A program made the translations under genes and the position numbers. Shown one piece after another: positions 7,667 to 16,804 of a DNA stretch of 64,000 nucleotides (position 1 is its first letter; every line of letters starts with the position of its first letter). Origin of the DNA: Chrysogorgia sp. JL179-B06 (lineage: Eukaryota; Cnidaria; Anthozoa; Scleralcyonacea; Chrysogorgiidae); assembly GCA_035772405.1 (NCBI GenBank), contig JAYKKM010000471.1:1814501-1878500 (forward strand), read 5' to 3'. The notes beneath the pieces are model-generated. The model was not told the DNA's origin. It did not search any database and worked only from the letters and a program-made list of their open reading frames with translations.

Positions 7667-8420
7667 GATTACTATACCTCCAGAGAAACGCTCTCTCCTG
7701 TTGCGGCAACTGCTGTTCGTTGTTAAATATCCGCTGAAGCTCTAATTTTTTAAGGTGGGACTGCGAGCTCTCATGTCTTGAGCGACACATTGGGCTATTG
7801 GTGGCCACACCACATGGGTAACACTCGTACACCGCACAGTCGCGCGCAAAATTTGGGTGAGTATCCGAGAACATGTGGTCCTCGATATCGTCCACACTCA
7901 GTATTTCGTTACACCCCACCCTACAAACGTTAACGTCACGGTTTGCGGCGAGCTCTAGCCACGCTTTGAGTTTGGTTGAGCATGGTTTCCATAGAAGGGT
8001 CGCCAAGAACACTTCGAGGTAGTTACCGAGTAGTGTAGCGGCGGACTCGCAAGGGTTGCTCAAGTAGTGGCTACTTGCTAACGTAAGACGTCTGAATGGT
8101 GAGTAACACCACACAGGGATCATCTCGGATAGTGTGCTAACCATTCTGTTGGCTCTAACTTCGTCAAGTCCAACCCAAGCATCATGAGCGAACTTTGTGT
8201 AGAGAATCTGAGTACTAAATCGTCTTGACACCTCTTCGTTTTTACAACCGGGGTCGCACAACTTGAAGACTTGCGAGTACCCTTTTAAGACGTCGGGTCC
8301 AGAGGCGCCTTGTGGGGTAGACGCATCGACAAAGGACATTCTCCGCATCGCGTCGATCTCCTCTTCTCGGCGGGCTTGGTCTTGAGTCATCTCTTCTGCG
8401 ATGTCTTGGACTTGAGTCAT
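7650..8420 (-). CDS. Zinc-finger protein of unknown function
   Basis: 256 aa. The N-terminus (MTQVQDIAEEMTQDQARREEE) is a charged helix. The middle is Cys/Trp-containing and unrecognised. The C-terminal part has two zinc-finger-like units: C-x3-C ... D-H-M-F-S-D-T-H, then C-Y-P-C ... R-H-E-S-S-Q-S-H. The second resembles U1-like/matrin zinc fingers. It is co-oriented with TK, which overlaps its 3' end. A GTATAAC is centred 7 bp upstream of its ATG. A role in nucleic-acid binding is inferred. Confidence 0.65.
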   Translation of the reverse strand: MTQVQDIAEEMTQDQARREEEIDAMRRMSFVDASTPQGASGPDVLKGYSQVFKLCDPGCKNEEVSRRFSTQILYTKFAHDAWVGLDEVRANRMVSTLSEMIPVWCYSPFRRLTLASSHYLSNPCESAATLLGNYLEVFLATLLWKPCSTKLKAWLELAANRDVNVCRVGCNEILSVDDIEDHMFSDTHPNFARDCAVYECYPCGVATNSPMCRSRHESSQSHLKKLELQRIFNNEQQLPQQERAFLWRYSNHEETW

Positions 8421-8557
8421 TATGTTATACTCCCAGAAAAAATCCTAATTTTTTTTAGCGCGTTTGGTCTGGAACTGTGAGATACCTGTGAGGTCAACTG
8501 TGAGACACCTGCATGTGAGGTCATCTGTGAGTAAGATAACACGTGATAGTGTATTAG
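8421..8557. promoter_or_regulatory. Divergent promoter with direct repeats
   Basis: 137 bp between outward-facing starts. It holds two imperfect direct repeats (8474-8496 and 8497-8523) built on ACTGTGAGAYACCTG...TGAGGTCA, followed by a third partial copy (TCTGTGAG, 8524-8531). These could be binding sites. A GTATAAC lies next to the left gene. Confidence 0.45.
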
Positions 8558-8887
8558 ATGGTTGAGGACTCACAGACGGCTGTTGAAGCTAAGATCACGG
8601 CTGATGTGAAAAGTGTTAAGGTGAAGGACCCAAAGCGTGTCGCTGCTGGTAAAAAGTTGGCCGAGATATCGAAAGCTGCGAAAGAAAAGAAAATGCGTGA
8701 AATGATAGTCAACGAAGAACAGGGTAGTGAGTGGAGCTATGGTTACATTGTTGGAACACTTGGTGTTATCATTGCTGGTGCTTCATTGTGGTACACAATT
8801 AGCAGTGAAAAAGTGAGTGCTACACCAGCACCTGTGTCAGAGAACCACAAAACTCGTCGTCCAGCGTTAGACACATTTGATTCTTGA
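8558..8887 (+). CDS. Small single-pass membrane protein (109 aa)
   Basis: Starts MVEDSQTAVEAK. The first ~60 residues are Lys/Ala/Glu-rich and likely helical. A single hydrophobic helix follows (YGYIVGTLGVIIAGASLWYTI, about residues 65-85), then a short Pro/Thr tail. It resembles small virion membrane or scaffold proteins in layout only. First of three small membrane genes preceding the zinc-ribbon gene and polymerase. Confidence 0.65.
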   Translation: MVEDSQTAVEAKITADVKSVKVKDPKRVAAGKKLAEISKAAKEKKMREMIVNEEQGSEWSYGYIVGTLGVIIAGASLWYTISSEKVSATPAPVSENHKTRRPALDTFDS

Positions 8888-8910
8888 ACAAAACACACGA
8901 CAATGTATAT

Positions 8911-9147
8911 ATGACTGCGATCGATCGAAAAGAACTTATGAACGAATTGTACGATGCGCTACTTGTTACGACCGGTGCTGTGGTAGTGAGTATGATTTCG
9001 AAAAAGGCTTTGGGGGAACCATTGGGAACACCAGAGACAGTGAAAGGCACAGTGAAACTTGCTGCGGCTGTTGGCGCAGGAACGTTGTTAGTAAAATGGA
9101 TGCAATCGAAAAAGTGGATACCGGCAGATCCATTCAAATCAACGTAA
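8911..9147 (+). CDS. Small hydrophobic protein (78 aa)
   Basis: Starts MTAIDRKELMNEL at ATG 8911, directly preceded by GTATAT; the longer frame would need a TTG at 8884. It contains two short hydrophobic helices (LLVTTGAVVVSMIS and VKLAAAVGAGTLLVKWM), separated by a Gly/Pro linker. Not recognised. It sits between the other two membrane proteins in the same direction. Confidence 0.6.
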   Translation: MTAIDRKELMNELYDALLVTTGAVVVSMISKKALGEPLGTPETVKGTVKLAAAVGAGTLLVKWMQSKKWIPADPFKST

Positions 9148-9151
9148 GTTA

Positions 9152-9571
9152 ATGGTGAGTGTTGTGGCTGGAGGGATTTTTAACGCAGTGGCTTTTGCAG
9201 GCGCTGGCTTTATGTTTTCGAAGTTTAATCACTCGGGTTATGAAGCTGAGATGAAGAGACACAATCATGCGTTGGAACAGCTGGCCAGTGCGAAAGAAGT
9301 GTGGTATGAGAATGAGGTCGCTAAGAAAGACAAGATCCAGCGTTTACGACAACGGCTCTCTGATGCTAATGCTGACATCAATGACACAAACCACGCGTTG
9401 GAAGAACTTAGAAGCGTAACGACCATACGGTACAGCGGACGAGTGTTCACTGACCTCCCGAAGATTGCGGATTACTACCAACCAAGTGCGGAAATGAAGG
9501 AATACCAATTATTGTTTGTTGGTGCGCTAGGTTTGGGTAGTGGAATAGCGGTATGGGTACTAACTCAATAA
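9152..9571 (+). CDS. Membrane protein with central coiled coil (139 aa)
   Basis: Starts MVSVVAGGIF. There is a hydrophobic N-terminal helix (about 4-22), a long charged helical stretch with heptad-like spacing (about 30-90: HNHALEQLASAKEVWYENEV, DKIQRLRQRLSDANADIND), and a C-terminal hydrophobic helix (LLFVGALGLGSGIAVWVLT). The layout suggests a membrane protein presenting a coiled-coil loop or oligomer. The gene begins 5 bp after the previous stop. Similar small proteins may recur in other Polintons; a homology search would tell. Confidence 0.68.
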   Translation: MVSVVAGGIFNAVAFAGAGFMFSKFNHSGYEAEMKRHNHALEQLASAKEVWYENEVAKKDKIQRLRQRLSDANADINDTNHALEELRSVTTIRYSGRVFTDLPKIADYYQPSAEMKEYQLLFVGALGLGSGIAVWVLTQ

Positions 9572-9593
9572 AAATGTTGGAGTAGTATAAGCG

Positions 9594-10157
9594 ATGGACA
9601 AACTTATGAGGCAGATGAGTTACGGCTTGACAATTGACGAGATCGCTAGTGAGATGCAAATTAAGTGTGGAGGCACCTCCAGAATTTACTACTGCTCGGA
9701 TTGTGACGTTGTGAAAAACATGACCAACTGCGGTGGGTACGCGTGTCCAAAGTGTGGCGACATCGAATGGGGTTACACTCAGAGTTACAGCGACATGAGA
9801 CTCACGCGACTAAAAAGCGTTCACAAACGGTCTTGGTGGATGGGAAGGAGACTACGGAATGTTGTGAAGGGTGAGCACCTTGAGTTGATAAAAGAGGACT
9901 TCCTGAAAGTTGTCAATGTGTTGCACTCATGCAATTTGATAAAGGGTAGAAATGTCAGCAGATACGGATACTACATTATTAGGTTGTGTCATAGAAGACA
10001 ACTCGAGACACTCAAGAAGGTGCTTGACCTCAAAGACGGGAAGGTGAAAGACTTGTTCGACGACAATTTGTTTGGGGTGGTGTACCCAAAGCTGGGATGG
10101 TGTGAGAGTGGTGATATTTATTACAATGAGTGGGCTAAGAAAAAAAGTGTAGTGTAA
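9594..10157 (+). CDS. Zinc-ribbon protein (187 aa), possible transcription factor
   Basis: A four-cysteine zinc ribbon at C34, C37, C51 and C54 (YYCSDC ... YACPKC) is followed by a helical basic region (RLKSVHKRSWWMGRRLRN) and a C-terminal domain without a recognised fold. The N-terminal ribbon plus basic segment resembles late transcription factors (VLTF3/A2L type) of large DNA viruses in layout. I treat that as a hypothesis only. TATAA lies at 9586-9590, 3 bp before ATG, and the next gene (polymerase) starts 10 bp after the stop. Confidence 0.65.
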   Translation: MDKLMRQMSYGLTIDEIASEMQIKCGGTSRIYYCSDCDVVKNMTNCGGYACPKCGDIEWGYTQSYSDMRLTRLKSVHKRSWWMGRRLRNVVKGEHLELIKEDFLKVVNVLHSCNLIKGRNVSRYGYYIIRLCHRRQLETLKKVLDLKDGKVKDLFDDNLFGVVYPKLGWCESGDIYYNEWAKKKSVV

Positions 10158-10167
10158 GTATAAGCCA

Positions 10168-13100
10168 ATGAGTCGGACTGTGAAAAACCCGCTGAAAAAA
10201 AGACGGGCGCATAAGACGAGTGCAGCCGTTGTCAATTCACTAACAGATGAAGCGATCAACGTTCACGGCTTCTTTAGAGATCAAGAAACACAACGTCTAG
10301 TCGAAGACCTCACACCGTCAACACATTTGTTGGATCGAGCACTGAGAGGGTTCACAAGGTCCTATGGAGTCGAAGTAATTGACGGCAGAGACATCAATCA
10401 GGTAAATGGTAGTAGAAGTGCTGTCACTAACCTTTTGAGACGTGAGCTGGGCGAGACCAACGGAATGAAAGTGGTAGAGACAGTCAAGGTCACTTTTGAG
10501 AAAGTTTTAGAACTCAATAAGACCACGTACAAAACTGCCTACTTTAACAGCGAAACGTTCGTCGTCATTAATGACCACGACATCGAGGGTGTTGCCAATC
10601 GCGGGTCGGAGCAGATTTTGACGCGGATAGCTGGGTGGCTATCTGAGGGGTCTGGATGGACTATCGACAAAATAGACGCGCACTACGTCAACGTTGCTAT
10701 TTACAGACCTTTGCATGGGAGTAGCTACATTGCGTTGCCAAAGGAGCTGTGCAACAGTATGAAGGGTCTGATAAACGTAAATAACGATGATGACAACAAA
10801 TGCTTTAGATGGTGTCACCTAGCACACAAGTTTCCTGTTGGAAAAAACTCTGACAGAACGTCGAAGTACGCTAGGCATGTCGGTGAGCTGAACTATGACG
10901 GAGTTGACTTCCCAGTCACACTCAAAGATTACAACAAGATCGAAAAGGCTAACGAAATTAGCATCAATGTTTTTGGGTACGAAAATAAGCAGCCATTCCC
11001 TGTGTACGTTTCTAAGGAGACGTATCCTGACCATATGGACCTATTGTTGATAACTAATGACGTGGGCAACAAGCATTATGTGTACATTCGCGATTTTAAC
11101 AAGTTCATGCACCGTCAGACAAAGTATAAGGCGAGAAAGCATTTTTGCAGGTATTGTTTGCAGTGTTTCACCCGCGCGGACGTGCTTGAGAGTCATATTG
11201 AAGTATGTTTGGTCATCAATGGGAAGCAAGCTATTAAAATGCCGCAAAAAGGTGCGAAAGTGAAATACGAGAATTTTAGCAGACAATTAAATGTACCATT
11301 TGTGGTGTACGCAGATTTCGAGGCTATCACACAGAAGGTGCACACAGCGACACCATCAAGCGAGCGTAGCTACACAAATGCTTACCAGAGGCACGTTGAC
11401 TGCGGTTATGGGTATAAATTAGTTTGTTGCTACGATAACGAGTACAGTAAGCCAGTAAAAGTGTATCGCGGTGAAAACGCAGTCAACAAGTTTATTGGGG
11501 AAATGTTAGAAATTGTCGAATATTGTAAAAAGACATCTGAGAGTCACTTTAACAAAGAAATGATACTGACTGACGCCGATAAGAAGAACTTTGACGAGGC
11601 TAAAAGTTGTCATATTTGCAGTGTTGAGTACATTGGCGCTGACGTTAGAGTGAGAGACCACTGTCACGTGTCAGGTAAGTACAGAGGGTCTGCGCATCGT
11701 CAGTGTAACGTGAACTTTAAGTTGACTGACAAAATTCCTGTGATCTTTCATAACTTGCGTGGCTACGATAGTCATTTCATTATGCAGGAGATTGGCAAGT
11801 TTGGCCAAGACATAAATGTGATACCGAACAACATGGAGAAGTACATGGCGTTCATGCTTGGAAAAAACTTGGTGTTCTTGGACAGCTTTCAGTTTATGAG
11901 TAGCGGTCTAGACAACTTGGTGAAGAACCTACCAAGGGACGCTTTCAAATACACATCAGAAGTGTTTCGTGACGACGGGTTGGCACTTATGACAAGAAAG
12001 GGGGTCTATCCCTATGATTACATGGACTCCTTTGATAAATTCGATGAATGCGAGCTACCCTCCAAAAAGGACTTCTACAACATTCTGAATGACGCAGATA
12101 TTACGGAAGAAATGCACGAGCGCGCTTGCGATGTGTGGGACTACTTCGACGTTGAAAATATGGGTGGGTATCACGACCTGTATTTGAAAAGCGATGTGCT
12201 CTTGCTCGCTGACGTTTTTGAGAACTTTAGAAAGACATGCCATCGCGAGTATAAACTAGACCCGTGTCACTATTTCACGTCGCCTGGATTGGCTTGGGAT
12301 GCTATGCTGAAGATGACTGGAGTGGAGCTTGAGTTATTGTCCAACATCGACATGTTCCAGTTCGTAGAACTAGGTATGCGTGGTGGTGTGAGCTACATAT
12401 GCAACAGACATGGCGTGGCGAATAATAAGTACATGGAAGGGTATGACAAAGAGCAAGAGTCGAAGTATTTGATGTACCTTGACGCCAACAACTTGTATGG
12501 ATGGGCAATGAGTCGAAGTCTACCCACGGGCGGCTTCAAGTGGTTGACTGAGAAAGAAATAGAAAAAGTTAATCTGCGTGAGTATCACAACAATAGTAAA
12601 AAAGGTTTACTGCTCGAGGTCGACTTGGAGTACCCAACCCATTTGCATGACCTACACAACGATTACCCGTTGGCTCCCGAGAAGATGGAGATAACCGTTG
12701 ACATGTTGTCGGAGTACTGCATGAAAATCAAAAATAAGTTTAATGTGAGTGTTGGTGGTGTGAAGAAGCTGGTGACTAATTTGATGGACAAAAAAAAGTA
12801 TGTGTGTCACTACGGAAATCTGCAGTTGTACATGGATCTTGGATTAAAAATCAATAAGATTCACAGGGTCCTGCAGTTTGACCAGTCCAAGTGGCTGGGC
12901 AAGTACATCGACTTTAACACAGTCAAAAGAACCGCGGCTAAGAACGCTTTTGAGAAGGACTTCTTCAAGTTGATGAACAACAGTGTGTTCGGAAAAACGA
13001 TGGAAAACTTGAGGAAGCGTGTGGACGTAAGATTAGTGACCACTGCGGAGAAATTAGAAAAGCTTGTCTCGAAGCCGACGTTTGTGTCTTGCAAAATATT

Positions 13101-13761
13101 TAGCGAGAACTTAGTCGCTGTCCACAAAGTTAAAGAAACGTTGACACTAAATAGACCTGCATATGTGGGTATGTGCATACTAGACTTGAGTAAAACGCTG
13201 ATGTACAATTTTCACTACAATTATATTATGAAAAAGTACTCTAGGGACACCTGTAGATTGCACTTCACTGACACTGACAGTCTGTTGTACTCAATCAAAA
13301 CTGACGACGTTTATTCCGACTTTATGATGGAGCGCGAAAAGTTTGACAATAGTGACTACCCCGCAGACAGCCCATTCTTTTTTAGAGAGAATAAGAAAGT
13401 TATTGGGAAGATGAAGGACGAGTGCGCTGGAACGCCAATTGTCGAGTTCGTCGGGTTGCGCAGTAAAATGTACAGCTATTTGAAAGAGGGTGGAGGCGGT
13501 GGGAAAACCGCTAAAGGTATTAGAAAGAACATAATTAAAAAAGTGATCAGACACGAAGATTACAAAAGCGTGTTACTTGAGCGGAAACAATTGCGGCACC
13601 CAATGAAGACCATTAGAAGTGACAAGCATCAGCTCTGTAGTTGCGAAATTAATAAAGTATCGCTATCCTGTTTTGATGATAAACGACACATTTTAAAAAA
13701 TGGTATTGACTCCTACGCATATGGTCACAAAAACATTGTAGTGAGAGGCGACAAACACTGA
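10168..13761 (+). CDS. polB: Protein-primed family-B DNA polymerase with internal Endo VII-like motif
   Basis: 1197 aa, the replicative polymerase of the element. A C2HC finger lies at C327, C330, H343, C347. Exonuclease motifs are D383-x-E385 (VYADFE), HNLRGYDSHF at 528-537, and YLKSDVLLLADV at 672-683. A His-Me/endonuclease VII-like insert (C481-x2-C484 ... DHCH 497-500 ... GKYRG) sits between Exo I and II. Polymerase motifs are DANNLYG at 772 (motif A), KLMNNSVFGK at 934-943 (motif B) and TDTDS at 1034-1038 (motif C). All catalytic residues are present, with no frameshift. TATAA at 10159-10163 lies 4 bp before the ATG. Length and motif order match Polinton pPolB. Confidence 0.95.
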   Translation: MSRTVKNPLKKRRAHKTSAAVVNSLTDEAINVHGFFRDQETQRLVEDLTPSTHLLDRALRGFTRSYGVEVIDGRDINQVNGSRSAVTNLLRRELGETNGMKVVETVKVTFEKVLELNKTTYKTAYFNSETFVVINDHDIEGVANRGSEQILTRIAGWLSEGSGWTIDKIDAHYVNVAIYRPLHGSSYIALPKELCNSMKGLINVNNDDDNKCFRWCHLAHKFPVGKNSDRTSKYARHVGELNYDGVDFPVTLKDYNKIEKANEISINVFGYENKQPFPVYVSKETYPDHMDLLLITNDVGNKHYVYIRDFNKFMHRQTKYKARKHFCRYCLQCFTRADVLESHIEVCLVINGKQAIKMPQKGAKVKYENFSRQLNVPFVVYADFEAITQKVHTATPSSERSYTNAYQRHVDCGYGYKLVCCYDNEYSKPVKVYRGENAVNKFIGEMLEIVEYCKKTSESHFNKEMILTDADKKNFDEAKSCHICSVEYIGADVRVRDHCHVSGKYRGSAHRQCNVNFKLTDKIPVIFHNLRGYDSHFIMQEIGKFGQDINVIPNNMEKYMAFMLGKNLVFLDSFQFMSSGLDNLVKNLPRDAFKYTSEVFRDDGLALMTRKGVYPYDYMDSFDKFDECELPSKKDFYNILNDADITEEMHERACDVWDYFDVENMGGYHDLYLKSDVLLLADVFENFRKTCHREYKLDPCHYFTSPGLAWDAMLKMTGVELELLSNIDMFQFVELGMRGGVSYICNRHGVANNKYMEGYDKEQESKYLMYLDANNLYGWAMSRSLPTGGFKWLTEKEIEKVNLREYHNNSKKGLLLEVDLEYPTHLHDLHNDYPLAPEKMEITVDMLSEYCMKIKNKFNVSVGGVKKLVTNLMDKKKYVCHYGNLQLYMDLGLKINKIHRVLQFDQSKWLGKYIDFNTVKRTAAKNAFEKDFFKLMNNSVFGKTMENLRKRVDVRLVTTAEKLEKLVSKPTFVSCKIFSENLVAVHKVKETLTLNRPAYVGMCILDLSKTLMYNFHYNYIMKKYSRDTCRLHFTDTDSLLYSIKTDDVYSDFMMEREKFDNSDYPADSPFFFRENKKVIGKMKDECAGTPIVEFVGLRSKMYSYLKEGGGGGKTAKGIRKNIIKKVIRHEDYKSVLLERKQLRHPMKTIRSDKHQLCSCEINKVSLSCFDDKRHILKNGIDSYAYGHKNIVVRGDKH

Positions 13762-13864
13762 AAATAGTGAACAAACGGACTAATCTATTATTAACAGGTG
13801 GTAATAATCTAATTTGCATAACAGGTGGCAATTTTATCACGCGTGAGACACTTTTACGATACAT

Positions 13865-14003
13865 AAATTTGTAAAAATGTTTAAACGACTATTTTTTAAA
13901 TGTGATTTGACAAATTTGTAAAAATGTTTAAACGACTATTTTTTAAATGTGATTCGACAAATTTGTGAAAATGTTGAAACGGTTATTTTTTAATATGTGA
14001 GAG
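13865..14003. repeat. 47-bp tandem repeat, about 3 copies
   Basis: Units begin at 13865, 13912 and 13959 with exact 47-bp spacing; the third is shorter and more diverged. AT-rich, beginning AAATTTGTAAAAATG. It sits between the polymerase gene and the element end, where subterminal repeats of Polintons are common. The 103 bp before it hold no gene that I can see. Confidence 0.85.
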
Positions 14004-14191
14004 TGGGCTCGTACCACATTTTATTTTTTAACACGCGAAAATGTTGAAATGACACTTTCTATTTTTTTTAAATATGGCTAAAGTAGCGTAAAGTCTAGCG
14101 AAAGTTGTGATTTTTTTAATATTTGGCATCATTTGAGTAGAAAACGTGGGAGGGGTGTCTAGATTGACTAACGATTACCATAATAGCACAG

Positions 14192-14332
14192 AGAGTGAGG
14201 CTGTGAGCTCACCAACGTTGATTGTAAAACATAAATACCAAAACATTGCTGAGTTGTGGCTCGACACAAATTTGACGATGTTTTGGTGTTTATATCACGG
14301 TTGACGTTGCTGAGCTCGCAGCCCTACCCTCT
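14192..14332. repeat. Large imperfect hairpin at the Polinton right end
   Basis: 14192-14247 pairs with 14277-14332 in inverted orientation around a ~29-base loop. Both arms carry, from outside inward, AGAG...GGCTG.GAGCTCA.CAACG... and ...A.ACCAAAACAT. About 56-bp arms with scattered mismatches. The outer right base lies 5 bases from the probable element tip (AGTAT reading inward). Confidence 0.75.
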
Positions 14333-14450
14333 ATACTACTAAAAGATTTTATTTTAATTAGCTATCAGTGTCACAGTGAATTTGTATTAACTTGCCAGTT
14401 TGTATTAACTGAGCTCGCAGCCCTACCCCTCTATACTACTACTACTTCTT
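14333..14450. repeat. Rearranged junction: duplicated Polinton tip around an inverted host fragment
   Basis: The last ~28 bases of the element (GAGCTCGCAGCCCTACC...) occur at 14312-14340 and again at 14411-14440. Between them, 14341-14396 is the reverse complement of array sequence found at 30556-30611 (the TGGCAAGTTAATACAAATTC... to AAAATCTTTT stretch). After the second tip the host sequence resumes in normal orientation (TTTTACTAACCTTC). Confidence 0.8.
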
Positions 14451-15205
14451 TTACTAACCTTCAGACATTACAACTAACTCTAATGCCATTCTATTTATAA
14501 GTAATAGCATAAAAAGAGGTGATTAGCTATTAAACGACCCGCTACATGGCCCGAGGGAATTTTACTAAATGACCCGAATCGAGCGGGACGTTTAATGGTT
14601 AATGCACCTCTTTTGTAACTCCGTTGGCGTCAAACCGGGTATGATTAGTTCTATGGATATAATGAGGTATATGTAAGAGATAAAGCCCGACGTTCGAGGG
14701 CGTTATCTGACTTATTTTACGAATGAGGAGGTTTTCCAACAAAATTTTGTCCATTTTATCCACCTTGGACAAAGATTTCCCTTAGTTTTTCCTTCATTTG
14801 TATCTAATTAGTATTCATGGTCTTTATGCAAGATAAAGCGTGTAATAATAGTTGTCAATGGCCCTGTGAGAACAAAAGAAATACCCGCAAACATTATATT
14901 ATAGTTATAGTTAAAAATATAGTTTTTTGAACGTAACTTAAAAGTTACTGCATGTCCATGACCCAGCGTTTCGCCACTTCAATCTAGTGTCGAAACGTTG
15001 GGTCATGGATATGCAGAAACTTCTAAGTTGCTTCTTATAATCATAATTATGTATTTATGTCCATCTTTATATCACAGGCTTGACTTCATTCCTTTGTTTG
15101 CCTTTTGTCTTGTCCTTATGATTATGCGGATTATGCGGCTCACGTGTGAACCAGGCTTAATTGACATACTGAAGTGGCAAGTATCTTAATTATACCTGCA
15201 GCAAC
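14451..15205 (+). repeat. Repeat block R of module 1, upstream of transporter copy 1
   Basis: Shared with 30600-31401, 39480-39880 and 59040-59521, and in reverse at 21085-21430 and 52549-52900. It holds a hairpin at 14512-14614 (AAAAGAGGTG... pairs with ...CACCTCTTTT, inner stem ATTAAACG/CGTTTAAT) and a small stem-loop at 14678-14708. Just before the transporter ATG, TACCTGCAG/CAAC resembles a 3' splice site, so an upstream untranslated exon is possible. Confidence 0.8.
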
Positions 15206-16804
15206 ATGGCGTTATTTTCTATGTCATCTTTGGCAATCAAATGGAGTTATTTCTTTTTAGTCGGCAGTGTGATTGGTTTTACTGAGTACAGCAATGTTTA
15301 TATGAAACAACTTGGCTTCAGCCCATCCCAGATTGGATTGACATCACTTATGGGCATCCAACACTTATGCTTACCGCTGTTCGGATATCTCGGGGACAGA
15401 TTTCGAGCAAGGAAACTCGTTTTAGTCGTAATGACCGCAGTGATTATCCTAACATCTCTCGCTCCTCTCTTGCCACTTGTCGTGTCTTTTCCAACATGCT
15501 TCGTAAACCCGAATGAGACCCAAACGAATCGCACCACTGATCTTTCGAAGGTATTCTTTCAGAACGTTAGCCAGCGTGACGTGTCTGTCAACAGACCATC
15601 GAACACTTCCCTACTTCCAAGAAACATACAAAACGATTCCAGATTTACGCCGAATTCCCGTACCACAGGTGTGAAAATGCCAACTCCAATAGAGCAGGTG
15701 AAGCGGAACACCTATATTCCTTGGCTGAGCACTCTTTTTGTATTCATGGCCATCGTCAAAGCGCTTTTTACAGTTTTACTTCGAGGTATTTTATCTCTAG
15801 AAAACGTGGCTACAATGACGTACATTAAAGAAGAGAGAGCACGCTACGGCAGATACAGCATGTGGATACACATTGGGGGCTGTGCCACGCTCCTAGGCAT
15901 TGGTTTGTTTGCTTCCCACACCAAGCTCAGTGTTTGTGGATTTGTCGGATATGGCTACCACATAACATTTATTTGGGTAGCGGTGTGGATGATGTTGGGT
16001 TCCTTCCCCATACCTTGGTTTAATTACGAATATCTTGACCATCGCTACGTCAATTGGACTGAGGTGAAAACTATCTTATGTGACTTTCATTATATAATTA
16101 TGTTAATCGTCGCCTTCTTCATTGGCTCCTTCACCAGCTTTCAAATAAACTGGGAGTTCTGGTATATCAGCGAGTTATCTGGAAGCCCGACAATTATGGG
16201 AGTGGCTGGTTTAATACGGCGACCCATGGTAGCGTTGTCCTTTTATCTGTCAGGATTCCTCATAGAAAAAATCGGTGATCTTAAAACCATAGCAGTCTCC
16301 TTATACCTACTTTTTATCTCCTTTTTGGCCATATCTTTCATCAAAATTCCCTGGCTTATTCTCACCGTCGACTTTCTCCAGGCGGCCGCTTACGGTTTGT
16401 CCTACACTGGTGTAACCGTCCATTTTTCAAAGGCTGGGTCCAAGGCGAGCTCGGCCGTAATTCTCGGTACGAATTTTAAGTTTTGTTATTTCTTAAAGAA
16501 TATTTTAACATTTTGTAACAGCTTTTACGCTAGCTTACCTCAAGTATCTTTATTCTAAGACTTATAACCCGCTATTTTTTATTTTTAAAGGACTTTTGGA
16601 GATGGTTTACGCAATAGGCGTTGATGGCGGAGCAGGAGTTATGGGTTTACTTTTTAATGCCATTGGACCAAGAACAACTAATTGTTATGCTACTCCGTTG
16701 CAATCGCTATCATCCTTATCGGTTTTCTCGCCTACATATATTTTGGTAAAGATCCTGACGAATACGAAAAACTTCCAGTGGATAGCGATAACGAAGACGA
16801 TTAA
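15206..16804 (+). pseudogene. MFSD6-like transporter copy 1, damaged at splice donor and exon 2
   Basis: Exon 1 is open from ATG 15206 (MALFSMSSLAIKW). It encodes the MFS_1-like family hallmark region (QLGFSPSQIGLTSLMG, FGYLGDRFRARK) and many membrane helices. Compared with the intact copy at 31402, five bases at the exon 1/intron border (near 16479) are missing, removing the GG-GT donor. Exon 2 (from 16591) has 2 extra bases near 16680 that shift frame. If spliced at all, the product would be truncated. It shares variants (SQRD, NRPSN) with the last copy at 63,293, so those two are closest relatives. Confidence 0.88.

Larger units (their letters stand above)
1..14337. mobile_element. Polinton/Maverick-type integrated virus, left part outside window
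   Basis: The block combines a retroviral-type integrase with chromodomain, a protein-primed family-B DNA polymerase, a fibre-like protein and thymidine kinase in tightly packed divergent blocks with short gaps. Integrase plus pPolB on one DNA element is the defining pair of Polintons/Mavericks (adintovirus-like). No double-jelly-roll capsid, FtsK/HerA-type ATPase or adenain-like protease is recognisable; they may lie left of base 1, because the first gene runs off the edge. The right end is placed near 14,337, where sequence reading inward starts AGTATAG; Polinton ends usually begin with AG. The exact end and the 6-bp target duplication are not established because the junction is rearranged. 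The intact polymerase and integrase frames suggest a young insertion. Confidence 0.88.

Noticed and set aside
15298..15537. Conserved ~79-codon antisense frame in every transporter copy (also 31.5, 46.6, 52.2 and 63.4 kb)
   Set aside because: Conserved only because the sense strand is conserved; it is a shadow of exon 1.
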